Source of the DNA: Aeromonas fluvialis | Lineage (GTDB): Bacteria; Pseudomonadota; Gammaproteobacteria; Enterobacterales; Aeromonadaceae | Direction of reading: 5' to 3' | Length of the DNA stretch: 64,000 bases | Assembly (NCBI RefSeq): GCF_000819885.1 | Contig: NZ_CDBO01000073.1 | Coordinates: 20,451 to 84,450, forward strand | In this document: positions 8,688 through 17,422 of the stretch, piece by piece | Layout: every line of letters begins with the position of its first letter | Numbering within the stretch: the first letter of the stretch is position 1 | Notes under the pieces: generated by a model | The model's input: only the letters and a program-made list of their open reading frames with translations | The model's database searches: none | What the model was told of the DNA's origin: nothing | Made by a program: the position numbers and the translations under genes

Positions 8688-9791
8688 ATGGGCCGAATTT
8701 TTTGGCTGCTGTGCACCCTGCTGCTTCTCTCTGCCTGCTCATCCTCCCCCAAGCCCAGCGGGAGTGAGGATGACGATCTGGTCAACGGCAAGGACATCCG
8801 CGGTTTTGAACACATGATCAGCGCGCTTTCCCATAACGTGAACGAGATATGGGGGCGGGAGGCGCTGTTTGCGGGCAAGTTTGACTATGTCAAATACACT
8901 GATCAGTACAAGAGCCGGGCTCACATCGATTTCTCCAGCGGCCACATCATGGTGGAGACCGTCTCGGGCATCGACCCGCGTGCGCACCTGCGCCGCGCTA
9001 TTATCGAGACCCTGCTCACCCCGGATGACCCTGCCGAAGTGGATCTTTACTCCGACCGTGAAATTCTGACCGGCGGCGAGCCCTTCCTCTATGGTCAGGT
9101 GCTGGACAATCAACGCCAGCCAATTCGCGCCTCCTGGCGCGCCGAGCGTTATGCCGATTACCTGCTCAACACGGCGATGAAGAAGCGTACCCTTGGTATT
9201 CGTACCATCTTCTTTGTCGATATTCCCATGGTGGCCAACCATGAAGATCAACGGGGCTACAAGTATGCGGGGATCATCCGGGAAGCGTCGCGCAAATATG
9301 GCGTGCCGGAGAGCCTGATCTATGCGGTGATCAAGACCGAGAGCAGCTTCAACCCCTATGCGGTGAGCCATGCCAACGCCTATGGCCTGATGCAGGTGAT
9401 CCCGGCTACCGCCGGTCGTGATGTCTATGTGCGGGTCAAGGGCAAGAGCGGCCAGCCGACCCGGGAGGAGCTGTTCAATCCGGCCTACAACATCGATGTC
9501 GGTACCGCCTATCTGCACCTGTTGCAGACCGTCTATCTGGCGGATATCGAGGACCCTCGCTCCCGTCGCTATGCGGTGATCTCCGCCTATAACGGTGGCG
9601 CAGGCGGGGTGCTCAACACCTTCTCCAGCGATCGCAAGGCGGCGCCGGGCCGGATCAACCGGCTCTCCCCCGAGGCGGTTTATCAGGTGTTGACCGAGCA
9701 ACATCCGAAGGCAGAGGCGCGCCGTTACCTCTACAAGGTCAATCAGGCCGAAAAGGGGTTCAAAAGAACCTTTTCTGGCCGGGCCGGTTAA
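8688..9791 (+). CDS. mltC: Membrane-bound lytic murein transglycosylase C
   Basis: Outer-membrane lipoprotein of 367 residues (E. coli MltC has 359). It has a type II signal peptide with lipobox LLSAC. The SLT catalytic domain starts near residue 200, with the catalytic Glu in KTESSFNPYAVS, then YGLMQVIPAT and AYNGGAG. It cleaves glycan strands to 1,6-anhydro-muropeptides. The ATG chosen follows GAGGA and leads directly into the signal peptide; an ATG 12 codons upstream would spoil the short basic n-region. A terminator follows. Confidence 0.95.
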   Translation: MGRIFWLLCTLLLLSACSSSPKPSGSEDDDLVNGKDIRGFEHMISALSHNVNEIWGREALFAGKFDYVKYTDQYKSRAHIDFSSGHIMVETVSGIDPRAHLRRAIIETLLTPDDPAEVDLYSDREILTGGEPFLYGQVLDNQRQPIRASWRAERYADYLLNTAMKKRTLGIRTIFFVDIPMVANHEDQRGYKYAGIIREASRKYGVPESLIYAVIKTESSFNPYAVSHANAYGLMQVIPATAGRDVYVRVKGKSGQPTREELFNPAYNIDVGTAYLHLLQTVYLADIEDPRSRRYAVISAYNGGAGGVLNTFSSDRKAAPGRINRLSPEAVYQVLTEQHPKAEARRYLYKVNQAEKGFKRTFSGRAG

Positions 9792-9820
9792 GCGATGACG
9801 CTGCGTTAACCATGCAAAAG

Positions 9821-9846
9821 GGCGCTTGATAGCAAGCGCCATTTTT
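9821..9846. terminator. Bidirectional terminator after mltC
   Basis: An 8-bp stem (GGCGCTTG / CAAGCGCC) with ATAG loop is followed by ATTTTT. AAAAG on the left lets it act for the minus-strand gene too. Confidence 0.85.
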
Positions 9847-9876
9847 ACGTCTGGCCAATTCGTCGGTGAAGTGGCC

Positions 9877-10263
9877 TTATTTGGCGATAAAGCCACCCTT
9901 GCTCTGCGGGGCTGCGCCCACTTTCTCCAGGGTTTCCACTTCCACCTCGGTCTTGTTCCAGCTGTGGTCCACTTCACCACGGATGCGGATCAGGTCGTCC
10001 GGGCCCACCTCGGTGCCACCCCACACCTTCTCGTCCACCTCTACCTCTACTTCGCCACTGGCGTCGCGGAACAGATAGTTCTCGCCGCCCAAGTGTTTGA
10101 CCAGTTTACCTTCCAGGGTAGCCCAGCTGTCATCGGCCAGATCTTTCAGTTGAGCAACGGAGACCTTGTTCTGCTCCTGTGGGCCGGTATAGGCCGCCAT
10201 GGCAAAAGAGGAGACAGACATCAGGGTCAACAGTCCGATTACGCTTGCGCTTGCCTTGTTCAT
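9877..10263 (-). CDS. Exported BOF (bacterial OB-fold) protein, YgiW/YdeI-like
   Basis: Protein of 128 residues with a cleavable signal peptide ending SFAMA/AYTGP. The mature part carries the YgiW/YdeI OB-fold pattern: TVAQL-like VSVAQLKDLADDSWATLEG, YLFRDASGEVEVEVD and IRIRGEVD. Periplasmic proteins of this family are linked to stress tolerance (hydrogen peroxide, antimicrobial peptides, metals), but the ligand is uncertain. The start follows AGGAG at 6 bases. A longer in-frame start 18 codons upstream would place extra residues before the signal peptide. Confidence 0.85.
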   Translation of the reverse strand: MNKASASVIGLLTLMSVSSFAMAAYTGPQEQNKVSVAQLKDLADDSWATLEGKLVKHLGGENYLFRDASGEVEVEVDEKVWGGTEVGPDDLIRIRGEVDHSWNKTEVEVETLEKVGAAPQSKGGFIAK

Positions 10264-10516
10264 TTCATGCTCCTGTCGTTGGTATGAGGGCATTGTGCTG
10301 CGCAGGGCGTGAAACAAGTGTGAAAGAGAGGCTCACTGTGGTTGGCTGTTTTGTGAGCGCAAGCGATTTCATCGATGGTGAGACAAGTTTGGTTTCATAC
10401 GGAGCTGTAATCTGTCGCCTTCATCAGAAGTCAGTGGCCGCAGACTCTTCCCATGCCTGTCGCCACTCGAGGCGAAGTCAGCAGGTCTCAGCTGCTTAAT
10501 CGAAGAGCATAACAAT

Positions 10517-11540
10517 ATGAAAAAATGGCTTGTTTGTTTATTGGGGTTGATGGCATTGACCGCTCAGGCGGCAGAGAGACGCCAGCCTTTTTCCCGAGTC
10601 GTGATGTTTGGTGACAGCCTCTCCGGCACCGGCAAGATGTACAAGAAGATGCGGGGACATCTCCCCTCCAGTCCACCCTATTTCAACGGGCGCTTCAGCA
10701 ACGGCCGGAGCCATTGCGTGACGAGCGTTTCCCCGGTCTGGTCGTGGCCAATGAGGCGGAAGGTGGTGCAACGGCGGTGGCCTATAACCATCTGGTGGCC
10801 CTGAACGGCTGGCTCGGTTTCTGGTCCTGGGATCGCAAATATCAGGTGATCAACAACCTCGATTACGAGATCGATCAGTTCCTGAAAAAGGACAAGTTCC
10901 GCCCAGATGATCTGGTGGTGATCTGGGTCGGTGCCAACGACTATCTGGCTTATGGCTGGAACACCGAGCGGGATGCGGATCGGGTGATCGAGACCATCCG
11001 GCTGGCATCCAACCGGTTGGTGCTCAACGGTGCGCAGCAGATCCTGCTGTTCAACATCCCGGATCTGGGGCAGACCCCGTCACCCGCAGCATGAAGGTGG
11101 TGGGGAAGGTGCGCCACGTCGCCAGCTACCACAACCAGCGGCGGCAAAACCTCACCCGCGAGCTGGCTCCCCTCGGCATCGTGAAGCTGTTCGAAGTGGA
11201 CAAGCAGTTTGACGAGATGATGCGCGATCCCCAGCTGTTCGGGCTGAGTGACACAGAGCACGCCTGCTACGGTGGCGGCTATACGTGGAAGCCGTTCACA
11301 GGCCGCGCCACAGAGGTGGTGGCTCCCGCTTTGAGTTTCTCCGAGAGCGTAGCCATCGCCGGTAACCCGATCCTGGCGCAGGCGGTGGTGAGTGGGCAGG
11401 CAAAAGGGTGTGCGGCGCGCCTCAATTGCGATGAGCACATGTTCTGGGATCAGGTTCATCCGACCAAGACGGTACACAAGGTATTGAGCCAGCGTGTCGC
11501 TGATTTTATCGAGCAGCACTACGAGTTTGTCCGTCACTGA
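10517..11540 (+). pseudogene. satA: Glycerophospholipid:cholesterol acyltransferase (GCAT, SatA/PlaC-like), two frameshifts
   Basis: Three overlapping frames together spell one Aeromonas GCAT, a secreted GDSL lipase/acyltransferase that acts on host membrane lipids. Frame 1 gives the signal peptide and block I (FGDSLSGTGKMY; Asp is usual where Gly now stands), up to RFSNG. Near base 10703 about 10 bases that should encode PVWL are missing. Frame 2 resumes with ERFPGLVVANEAEGG through the oxyanion block WVGANDYLAYGW to DLGQT. Near base 11083 a single base is lost. Frame 3 then runs to the C-terminus with the catalytic DQVHPT. Both shifts account exactly for the frame changes. Most likely inactive; the single-base loss could be a sequencing error, the 10-base loss less so. 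Confidence 0.88.
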
Positions 11541-11759
11541 TACTTGCCAGGGCTGGCGGAAGCTGGCCCTTTTCTCCCCCGCCAGTCTGGGCCGAACGCT
11601 CGCTTTGCAACATTGTCAGCTCAAATAACGGGCGTTTGTTGCTGTTTTTGTGAAATGTTTGCGTTACAGTGTTTTTTGTTAATTGATATCAGGGACTTGA
11701 AAATAGGCTAACTTTTATCTGCAGTGATCGCTTTTGGGTGATTGCGCCCAGAAGACGAG

Positions 11760-11773
11760 TTGATATCAATCAA
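11760..11773. promoter_or_regulatory. Perfect FNR-type box upstream of ompA
   Basis: TTGATATCAATCAA matches the FNR consensus TTGAT-N4-ATCAA at all ten defined positions. It lies 33 bases before the ompA start codon, close to where a -10 or leader would be. A second TTGATATCA palindrome lies at 11683-11691. Confidence 0.6.
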
Positions 11774-11806
11774 CCTACACCAACATAAAATTGCAGAGGT
11801 TCAGAT

Positions 11807-12841
11807 ATGAAAAAATCATTGATTACCTTGCTGGTTACCGGCTTGCTGGCGGCCAATGCTCAGGCTGCCGGTCAGGACAACACCTGGTATGGTGGTGCCA
11901 AACTGGGTTGGTCCAACTTCTATGGCATTGATGAAAGTAACGATTTTGACCTGAGTAATGAAACCAAGGATGCACTGGGAGCGGGTGCCTTTGCCGGTTA
12001 TCAGGTTAACCAGAATCTGGGTATCGAGCTCGGTTATGACTATCTGGGCAAATATAAATATGATGGTACGACGGTTACTGGCGCCACTTTTAATGATGAG
12101 GTTGAGGCTCAGTTGGCTCAGCTTACCTTGAAGCTGGGGTTCCCTGTGATGGAGAGCCTGGATTTATACGGTCGTATTGGCGGGGGTTATGGTTGGAGTG
12201 ATAGCAACCAATTTGACAAAGATAGCCGCTTCGTTGTGGTCGGTGCTTTGGGCGCGGAATATGCGTTCAATCGTGACTGGGCCGCCCGTCTTGAGTATCA
12301 ATACACCACCCCTTATGGCGACCGTGATGACACCGGCGTGAGAATGGATAACGGCCTGCTCTCACTGGCTGCGGTTTATCGTTTTGGCCAAGTCGCCCCT
12401 GTCGCGCCTGCCCCGGCTCCTGAACCGGCTCCCGCGCCTGTGATGGTTGAAAAGCAGTTCACCCTGAGCTCCGATGTGCTGTTTGACTTCAACAAGGCGA
12501 CCCTCAAGCCAGAGGCCAGTCAGGCGCTGGATAGCCTCTATGCCCAGATTGAAGAGGCTCGACCCAAGGATGGCGTCGCCACCGTGATCGGTCATACCGA
12601 CCGTATCGGTTCTGATGCCTACAACCAGAAACTCTCCGAGCAGCGCGCCCAGAGCGTGGCCGATTATCTGGTAGGCAAGGGGATCCCGGCCGCCAAGATC
12701 AATGTGGAAGGGCGTGGTAAAGCTTCACCGGTTACCGGCGACAGCTGTGTCAGCAAGTCCAAGCGTGAGCTGATCGTCTGCCTGGCACCGGATCGTCGTG
12801 TTGATGTAAAAGTTGAAGGTGTCAGCGAGGTGCAGGAGTAA
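11807..12841 (+). CDS. ompA: OmpA-family outer membrane porin
   Basis: Outer-membrane protein of 344 residues. Signal peptide ends AQA/AGQD. Residues about 20-195 form the eight-stranded OmpA barrel (AWYGGAKLGWS-like start, YRFGQ end). A Pro-Ala hinge (VAPVAPAPAPEPAPAPV) links to a C-terminal OmpA/Pal peptidoglycan-binding domain with VLFDFNKATLKPEA and HTDRIGSDAYNQKLSEQRA. Two Cys (in DSCVSKSKRELIVCL) probably form a disulfide, as in E. coli OmpA. Aeromonas often carries two tandem ompA copies, but only one is present here. A perfect FNR box lies just upstream. Confidence 0.96.
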   Translation: MKKSLITLLVTGLLAANAQAAGQDNTWYGGAKLGWSNFYGIDESNDFDLSNETKDALGAGAFAGYQVNQNLGIELGYDYLGKYKYDGTTVTGATFNDEVEAQLAQLTLKLGFPVMESLDLYGRIGGGYGWSDSNQFDKDSRFVVVGALGAEYAFNRDWAARLEYQYTTPYGDRDDTGVRMDNGLLSLAAVYRFGQVAPVAPAPAPEPAPAPVMVEKQFTLSSDVLFDFNKATLKPEASQALDSLYAQIEEARPKDGVATVIGHTDRIGSDAYNQKLSEQRAQSVADYLVGKGIPAAKINVEGRGKASPVTGDSCVSKSKRELIVCLAPDRRVDVKVEGVSEVQE

Positions 12842-12907
12842 TCCTTCGCACTGATCTGATCGCCACAGGGGTTGGAATAAACAGCCCCTGTTGGTGCAAG
12901 CAATAGT

Positions 12908-12940
12908 AAAAAGCCAGTCAGTTGATCTGACTGGCTTTTT
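12908..12940. terminator. Strong bidirectional terminator after ompA
   Basis: The 14-bp perfect stem AAAAAGCCAGTCAG / CTGACTGGCTTTTT has a TTGAT loop. A second GC stem (ACAGGGG / CCCCTGT) lies just before it, after the ompA stop. Confidence 0.92.
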
Positions 12941-12986
12941 ACGTTGGCATGTACTATTTGATAGCCGAGTGGAGCTGCTTGTTAAC

Positions 12987-14009
12987 TCAGGAAGGGAGCG
13001 GCATCACCCGGTTGCGACCCAGCTCCTTGGCCTTGTAGAGCAGCTTGTCGACACGCTCGACCAAGCCGTCGGCATTCTCCTGACCGTTGTACTCACCGAC
13101 ACCAAACGAGGCGGTGATGTGGTCGATGCGACGTCCTGATTTGCGATCGAGGATCGACATCCGCTCGATGGCCCGGCGCATGCTCTCCGCCAACTGTCTG
13201 GCCAGTGGCAGGGAGCGATGGGGGAGCAACAGGGCGAACTCTTCTCCGCCAATCCGGTAGGCGGTGACGGCATCCTTGCAGGCATCGCGCAGCCGTTTGC
13301 TAAAGGCGCGCAGCACCTGATCACCGAGCAGGTGGCCATACTCGTCGTTGAAGTTCTTGAATCGGTCTATGTCAGCGAGGATCAGCGAGAAGGGTTGCTG
13401 GCTGCGGATCAACCCTTCCAGCTCCAGATCGAAGGCGCGCCGATTGAGCAGGCTGGTGAGAGCATCCTCGTTGGCCAGCTTGCGGGTCTCGTTGAGTGCC
13501 TCACGCAGCACCTGGATCTCTTTCTCGGCATTGCTGAGCTGATTGCGAAAGTGCATGGTGGACATGCGCACATTCCGCGACTCGCGTACCAGCTCCCGCA
13601 GGATCCCCATGGTGTCTTCCAGGCTTAAACCCTTGTCGTCGATCTTGCTCAGCTTGTCGAAGTTCTTGTCGAGCATATTCTGAAACATGCCGGTATCGGA
13701 GATGGCATCCTGCATCGAGTGACTCAGTTCACTGGCCATGGCGGCAAGATTGAGCTTCATGGCCTCCATCTGCTGTTCACCCTGCGCAGCCAGATATTGG
13801 TGATAGAGCCGCTCGCAGGTAGTGAGCGAGCAGGTTCCCTGTTGTTTGATGGCTTGCTCGATCGCCTGGTTGAGTTCGGGCATGCTGGCCGAGACATAGT
13901 TGTACCAGAGGTGATAATTGTCCGGCGTAGTGGGGATTTGGTACTTGATCATCAGGGGAACCGCCTGCTTGAGATAGGCAGCAGATTGGGCAAATGTATC
14001 CTTACTCAT
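12987..14009 (-). CDS. Diguanylate cyclase (GGDEF domain, GGEEF)
   Basis: Cytoplasmic protein of 340 residues. The N-terminal 160 residues are helical and carry no known sensor, ending in a coiled coil. The GGDEF domain begins near residue 185 (DALTSLLNRRAF) and has the active site YRIGGEEFALLLP. It should make cyclic di-GMP from two GTP. The inhibitory RxxD site five residues before GGEEF is absent (KDAV instead), so product feedback at that site is unlikely. It stands alone, convergent with ompA and divergent from rnr. Input signal unknown. Confidence 0.9.
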   Translation of the reverse strand: MSKDTFAQSAAYLKQAVPLMIKYQIPTTPDNYHLWYNYVSASMPELNQAIEQAIKQQGTCSLTTCERLYHQYLAAQGEQQMEAMKLNLAAMASELSHSMQDAISDTGMFQNMLDKNFDKLSKIDDKGLSLEDTMGILRELVRESRNVRMSTMHFRNQLSNAEKEIQVLREALNETRKLANEDALTSLLNRRAFDLELEGLIRSQQPFSLILADIDRFKNFNDEYGHLLGDQVLRAFSKRLRDACKDAVTAYRIGGEEFALLLPHRSLPLARQLAESMRRAIERMSILDRKSGRRIDHITASFGVGEYNGQENADGLVERVDKLLYKAKELGRNRVMPLPS

Positions 14010-14082
14010 GAGCGCTATGCCTCACACTTTTAGCGAACTGCACATAGTATGACAGAGAGAGTGGCCAAAAGGCAGCCGATGG

Positions 14083-14111
14083 ATGCCATTCGCCCCCCCC
14101 TCCGATATAAT
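14083..14111 (+). promoter_or_regulatory. Candidate rnr promoter with poly-C spacer
   Basis: A perfect TATAAT at 14106-14111 lies 32 bases before the rnr ATG. The expected -35 position (14083-14088) is a poor match. The spacer holds a run of eight C (14093-14100), a tract able to slip in replication. Confidence 0.5.
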
Positions 14112-14143
14112 GGCAGCGTTACCACCTACCCTAAGGCCTGCTT

Positions 14144-16534
14144 ATGTCTCAAAAAGATCCTTTCCTCGAACGCGAGGCCGAAAAATACGATAACCCCATC
14201 GCCAGTCGCGAGTTGATCCTGGAACTCATCAAGGGCCATGAAAAGCCCATGTCCCGTGAAGAGTTGGCCAAGGTCCTCAAGCTGAAAGATGAAGAGCCGT
14301 TGGAAGCCTTGCGTCGTCGTCTGCGCGCCATGGAGCGTGATGGGCAACTGGTATTCACTCGCAACCAATGTTACGCCCTGCCGGATCGTCTGAATCTGGT
14401 CAAAGGTTATGTAATTGGCCACAAGGATGGCTTCGGTTTTCTGCGTCCGGAAGGTGGTGGTCCGGATCTGTATCTGAACAACCGAGAGATGCAGCGCCTG
14501 ATGCATGGCGACTACGTGCTGGTGCAGCCGACCGAGATCGACCGCAAGGGGCGACAGGAAGCGCGCCTGGTGCGCCTGCTCAAGTCCCGTGAGGCAGACA
14601 TTGTCGGCCGTTACTTTGTCGAGAATGGCGTTGGTTTCGTGGTGCCGGATGACAGCCGTATCGGCCAGGACATCATCATCCCGGAAGGGGAGAACAAGGG
14701 CGCTCGCCAGAGCCAGGTTGTCGTGGTGCGCATCAATCAGCGCGCCACCTCCCGCATCAATGCGGTAGGGACCGTTCTGGACGTGCTGGGCGAGAACATG
14801 GCGCCGGGCATGGAGATCGAAATTGCCCTGCGTACCCACGGTATCCCGCACACCTGGCCGGAAGAGGTGACCAAAGAGGTTGCCGGTCTCGGTGAGCAGG
14901 TGCCTGAGAAGGCCAAAGAGGGTCGTATCGACCTGCGCGCCCTGCCGCTGGTGACCATCGACGGGGAAGACGCCCGCGACTTCGATGACGCCGTCTTCTG
15001 TGAAGCCAAGCGCGGTGGCGGCTGGCGCCTGTGGGTTGCCATTGCCGACGTCTCCGCTTACGTGAAGCCCGGTACGGCGCTCGATGCTGAAGCGTACCAG
15101 CGCGGCAACTCCGTTTACTTCCCCGAGTTTGTGGTGCCCATGCTGCCGGAGGTGCTCTCCAACGGCCTCTGTTCCCTGAACCCGCAGGTTGACCGTCTCT
15201 GCATGGTGTGTGAGATGACCATCTCCGCCGCTGGCCGCATGTCTGGCTACAAGTTCTACGAAGCCGTGATGAACTCCCACGCGCGGATGACCTACAGCAA
15301 GGTCGCGGCGATCCTCGATGGTGAACCCAAGCTGCGTCAGCAATATGATCCGCTGGTCGGCCATATCGAAGAGCTGAACAACCTCTACAAGGCACTCAAG
15401 CATGCCCGTCACCAGCGCGGTGCGGTGGAGTTCGAGAGCGAAGAGACCCGCTTCATCTTCAACGCCCAGCGCAAGATCGACCAGATAGTGCCATTGGTGC
15501 GCAACGATGCCCACAAGATCATCGAAGAGTGCATGATCCAGGCGAACGTGGCGGCTGCCCGCTACATCGAGAAGAACGAAGCGTCCGCCCTGTTCCGGGT
15601 GCACGACCGTCCGGGCGAAGAGCGCCTGACCGGTTTCCGTGACTTCCTGGCCGAACTGGGTCTGGAGCTCAAGGGGGGCCTCGAGCCCGAGCCGAAGGAC
15701 TTTGCCGAGCTGGCCGCCAAGTTTGAAGGGCGCCCGGATGCGGAGCTGCTCTCCACCATGCTGCTGCGCTCCATGCGTCAGGCCATCTATCAGGCTGACA
15801 ACATAGGTCACTTTGGTCTGGCGTTGAAGTCCTACGCCCACTTCACCTCGCCAATCCGTCGCTACCCTGACCTCATCCTGCACCGCGCCATCAAATATCA
15901 GACGGCCAAGGAGCAGCAGAGCAACCTGCGCCACAAGTGGACTCCGAGCGGTGGGTATCACTACCAGATGGAAGAAGTGGACCCCATGGGCGAGCACTGC
16001 TCCATGACCGAGCGCCGTGCCGACGATGCAACCCGCGACGTGGCCGACTGGCTCAAGTGCGAGTACATGCTGGACCACGTGGGTGACGAGTTCGATGGCG
16101 TCATCGCCAGCGTCACCGGTTTTGGTTTCTTTGTCCGTCTGGCCGAGATCCACATCGACGGTCTGGTCCACGTCAGCACCCTCACCAACGACTACTACCA
16201 GTTTGATCCCCTGCACATGCAGCTGATCGGCGAGAACTTCCGCCGTCGCTACCGTCTGGGCGACAAGGTGCGGGTCAAGGTGATGGGCGTGAACCTGGAC
16301 GATCGCAAGATCGACTTCGTGATGGTGGAAGAGCCGCTCAAGGCCACCGGCAAGAACGCCAAAGAGATGGCGCGCAAGCAGGCCGAGATCAAGAAAGAGA
16401 AGGCCAAGAGCGCCCAGCGCCACGAGAAACGTAAAACAGAGGGCAAGGATCACGGCAAATCCGACAAGGGTGGCCGCGCCAAACCGAGCAACAGACGACC
16501 GAGCAAAAAGGCTCGCGATAAGGCCAAGGGATAA
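14144..16534 (+). CDS. rnr: Ribonuclease R
   Basis: 3'-5' exoribonuclease of 796 residues that degrades structured RNA, mRNA decay products and rRNA fragments and acts with tmRNA. Order of domains: helix-turn-helix (about 20-85), two cold-shock domains, the RNB catalytic core from about 265 ([20 protein letters not shown], the Asp cluster that binds Mg2+), the S1 domain from about 645 ([19 protein letters not shown]) and a Lys/Arg-rich tail after 730. The gene is normally followed by rlmB; here 2.7 kb of foreign DNA lies between. A TATAAT lies just upstream. Confidence 0.97.
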   Translation: MSQKDPFLEREAEKYDNPIASRELILELIKGHEKPMSREELAKVLKLKDEEPLEALRRRLRAMERDGQLVFTRNQCYALPDRLNLVKGYVIGHKDGFGFLRPEGGGPDLYLNNREMQRLMHGDYVLVQPTEIDRKGRQEARLVRLLKSREADIVGRYFVENGVGFVVPDDSRIGQDIIIPEGENKGARQSQVVVVRINQRATSRINAVGTVLDVLGENMAPGMEIEIALRTHGIPHTWPEEVTKEVAGLGEQVPEKAKEGRIDLRALPLVTIDGEDARDFDDAVFCEAKRGGGWRLWVAIADVSAYVKPGTALDAEAYQRGNSVYFPEFVVPMLPEVLSNGLCSLNPQVDRLCMVCEMTISAAGRMSGYKFYEAVMNSHARMTYSKVAAILDGEPKLRQQYDPLVGHIEELNNLYKALKHARHQRGAVEFESEETRFIFNAQRKIDQIVPLVRNDAHKIIEECMIQANVAAARYIEKNEASALFRVHDRPGEERLTGFRDFLAELGLELKGGLEPEPKDFAELAAKFEGRPDAELLSTMLLRSMRQAIYQADNIGHFGLALKSYAHFTSPIRRYPDLILHRAIKYQTAKEQQSNLRHKWTPSGGYHYQMEEVDPMGEHCSMTERRADDATRDVADWLKCEYMLDHVGDEFDGVIASVTGFGFFVRLAEIHIDGLVHVSTLTNDYYQFDPLHMQLIGENFRRRYRLGDKVRVKVMGVNLDDRKIDFVMVEEPLKATGKNAKEMARKQAEIKKEKAKSAQRHEKRKTEGKDHGKSDKGGRAKPSNRRPSKKARDKAKG

Positions 16535-16633
16535 GCCCTTCGGCCATGGCCTGGGTCCGGTGACCCGGGCTGAGGCCGTAAGGGGCTGATGGCCCCGGGT
16601 TATCTCCGCCAGCGCCTGATAGTCCTGGCGACG

Positions 16634-16673
16634 AAAAAAATCCGAACCCTGTTACCGGGGTTCGGATTTTTTA
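16634..16673 (+). terminator. Intrinsic terminator of rnr
   Basis: The stem AATCCGAACCC / GGGTTCGGATT, flanked by A7 and T6, lies about 100 bases after the rnr stop. This means rnr transcripts are probably ended before rlmB, unlike in E. coli where the two are joined. Confidence 0.85.
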
Positions 16674-16711
16674 TGGTCAGCGAAAAGGGGGGGACTTAGA
16701 TTCTGGGCGGA

Positions 16712-16807
16712 GCTCGGCCAAGCTCCGTGCCTATGGCTAGGAGCACACTCCCTGCGCGATGGCCACACCATTGGCCGCTACGCGGCGCTCAGAAAGATGG
16801 GTGTCCC
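16712..16807 (-). repeat. Left inverted copy of the repeat flanking the cassette segment
   Basis: Read on the minus strand this resembles the plus-strand sequence at 18971-19086: GGGACA, then a degenerate middle, then GAGC-CCGCGTAGC, and finally a perfect 15-base GGAGCTTGGCCGAGC. The two copies face each other across the foreign DNA. Confidence 0.6.
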
Positions 16808-16877
16808 ATTTTTCCATTGTTATTGTTTCTGGGTAGGCCAGTTTATCTAAGTTCATTCTGATTTCCTTGGATTACCT

Positions 16878-16895
16878 GCATAACGTAGTTTATGC
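16878..16895 (-). repeat. Collapsed attC-like site after cassette gene C
   Basis: On the minus strand GCATAAAC-TAC-GTTATGC: the outer boxes of an attC face each other with the body missing. As in the two complete sites, the stop codon of the preceding gene falls in the left box. GTTATGC is identical to the right box of the next site. Confidence 0.45.
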
Positions 16896-17324
16896 GTTGT
16901 TCTGTTTGGCCAGCAGTTCTTTGGCCTTGGCAAGCCTTTCTGCCAACTTTTGAGGCCCTGCACCAGGTGCTTTAGGCTGAGCTGCGTAACGTTCAAGAAT
17001 TTCAACCTCTTTCTGATATTCCTTTTCTTTGCGGTAAATTATAGCAAGCTGCTCATAATACCAAGGTGCCACTCCCCAGCCCTCGCCGGCAAACTCTGAT
17101 TCTTTCTCTGTTGAGTCTACAGCCTTTAGCAAAATATTGATGGCATCATGGTTCTTTCCTTCCCGCTTCAGCTGCTTTACCTTTTCAACGCTATCAGTGT
17201 AGTGGTGACCATCTACTGAACCAGCTTGGCGTATTTCATCCATTTTTGAATTGATTTCATCTGCAGCTAACTGGAGATTGCCTTGCTCATTAGACTTTCC
17301 AAAGAGTTTTTTTATCCAATTCAT
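16890..17324 (-). CDS. Cassette gene C: hypothetical protein with C-terminal helical repeat
   Basis: Soluble, highly charged protein of 144 residues, not recognised. Residues about 45-130 look like two TPR-like helix pairs (AINILLKAVDSTEKE, WYYEQLAIIYRKEKEYQKEV, then ILERYAA). The chosen ATG has GGA 8 bases upstream. Another ATG six codons earlier lies inside the GTTATGC box of the attC site, so recombination would create that start. The gene is more AT-rich than rnr and rlmB. Its stop lies in an attC-like box. It sits third and last in a minus-strand cassette array. Confidence 0.65.
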   Translation of the reverse strand: MNWIKKLFGKSNEQGNLQLAADEINSKMDEIRQAGSVDGHHYTDSVEKVKQLKREGKNHDAINILLKAVDSTEKESEFAGEGWGVAPWYYEQLAIIYRKEKEYQKEVEILERYAAQPKAPGAGPQKLAERLAKAKELLAKQNNA

Positions 17325-17338
17325 GATTTCATCCAGTT

Positions 17339-17422
17339 GCATAACGCCGCCAGCACGCGCGGCTTTGTAGCGAAGGCGAAGCCGCAACGAAAAAGCTGTC
17401 GCAGTGCCTGGCCTTGTTAAAT
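17339..17422 (-). repeat. attC-like recombination site (cassette B)
   Basis: 84-base imperfect palindrome with full attC layout. On the minus strand the outer left box is ATTTAAC (fits RYYYAAC) and the outer right box GTTATGC. The inner boxes GCCAGGCAC and GTGCTGGC pair, leaving one extrahelical base, the hallmark that orients integrase on attC. A GCGGCTT/AAGCCGC stem lies in the centre. The stop codon of gene B overlaps the left box. Confidence 0.75.

Larger units (their letters stand above)
16535..16877. other. rnr 3' flank and left edge of the foreign segment
   Basis: This stretch has no supported gene. It starts with the rnr downstream hairpins, then a run of seven G (16687-16693). The copy of the flanking repeat listed separately follows. 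On the minus strand a 40-codon frame (ATG near base 16829) crosses that repeat, but shows no similarity that I recognise. Confidence 0.5.

Noticed and set aside
14126..16453. 775-codon open frame on the minus strand opposite rnr
   Set aside because: It is antisense to a complete RNase R gene with all motifs. Long antisense frames are common in GC-rich genes; composition is unlike a real protein (very high His, Gln, Gly).
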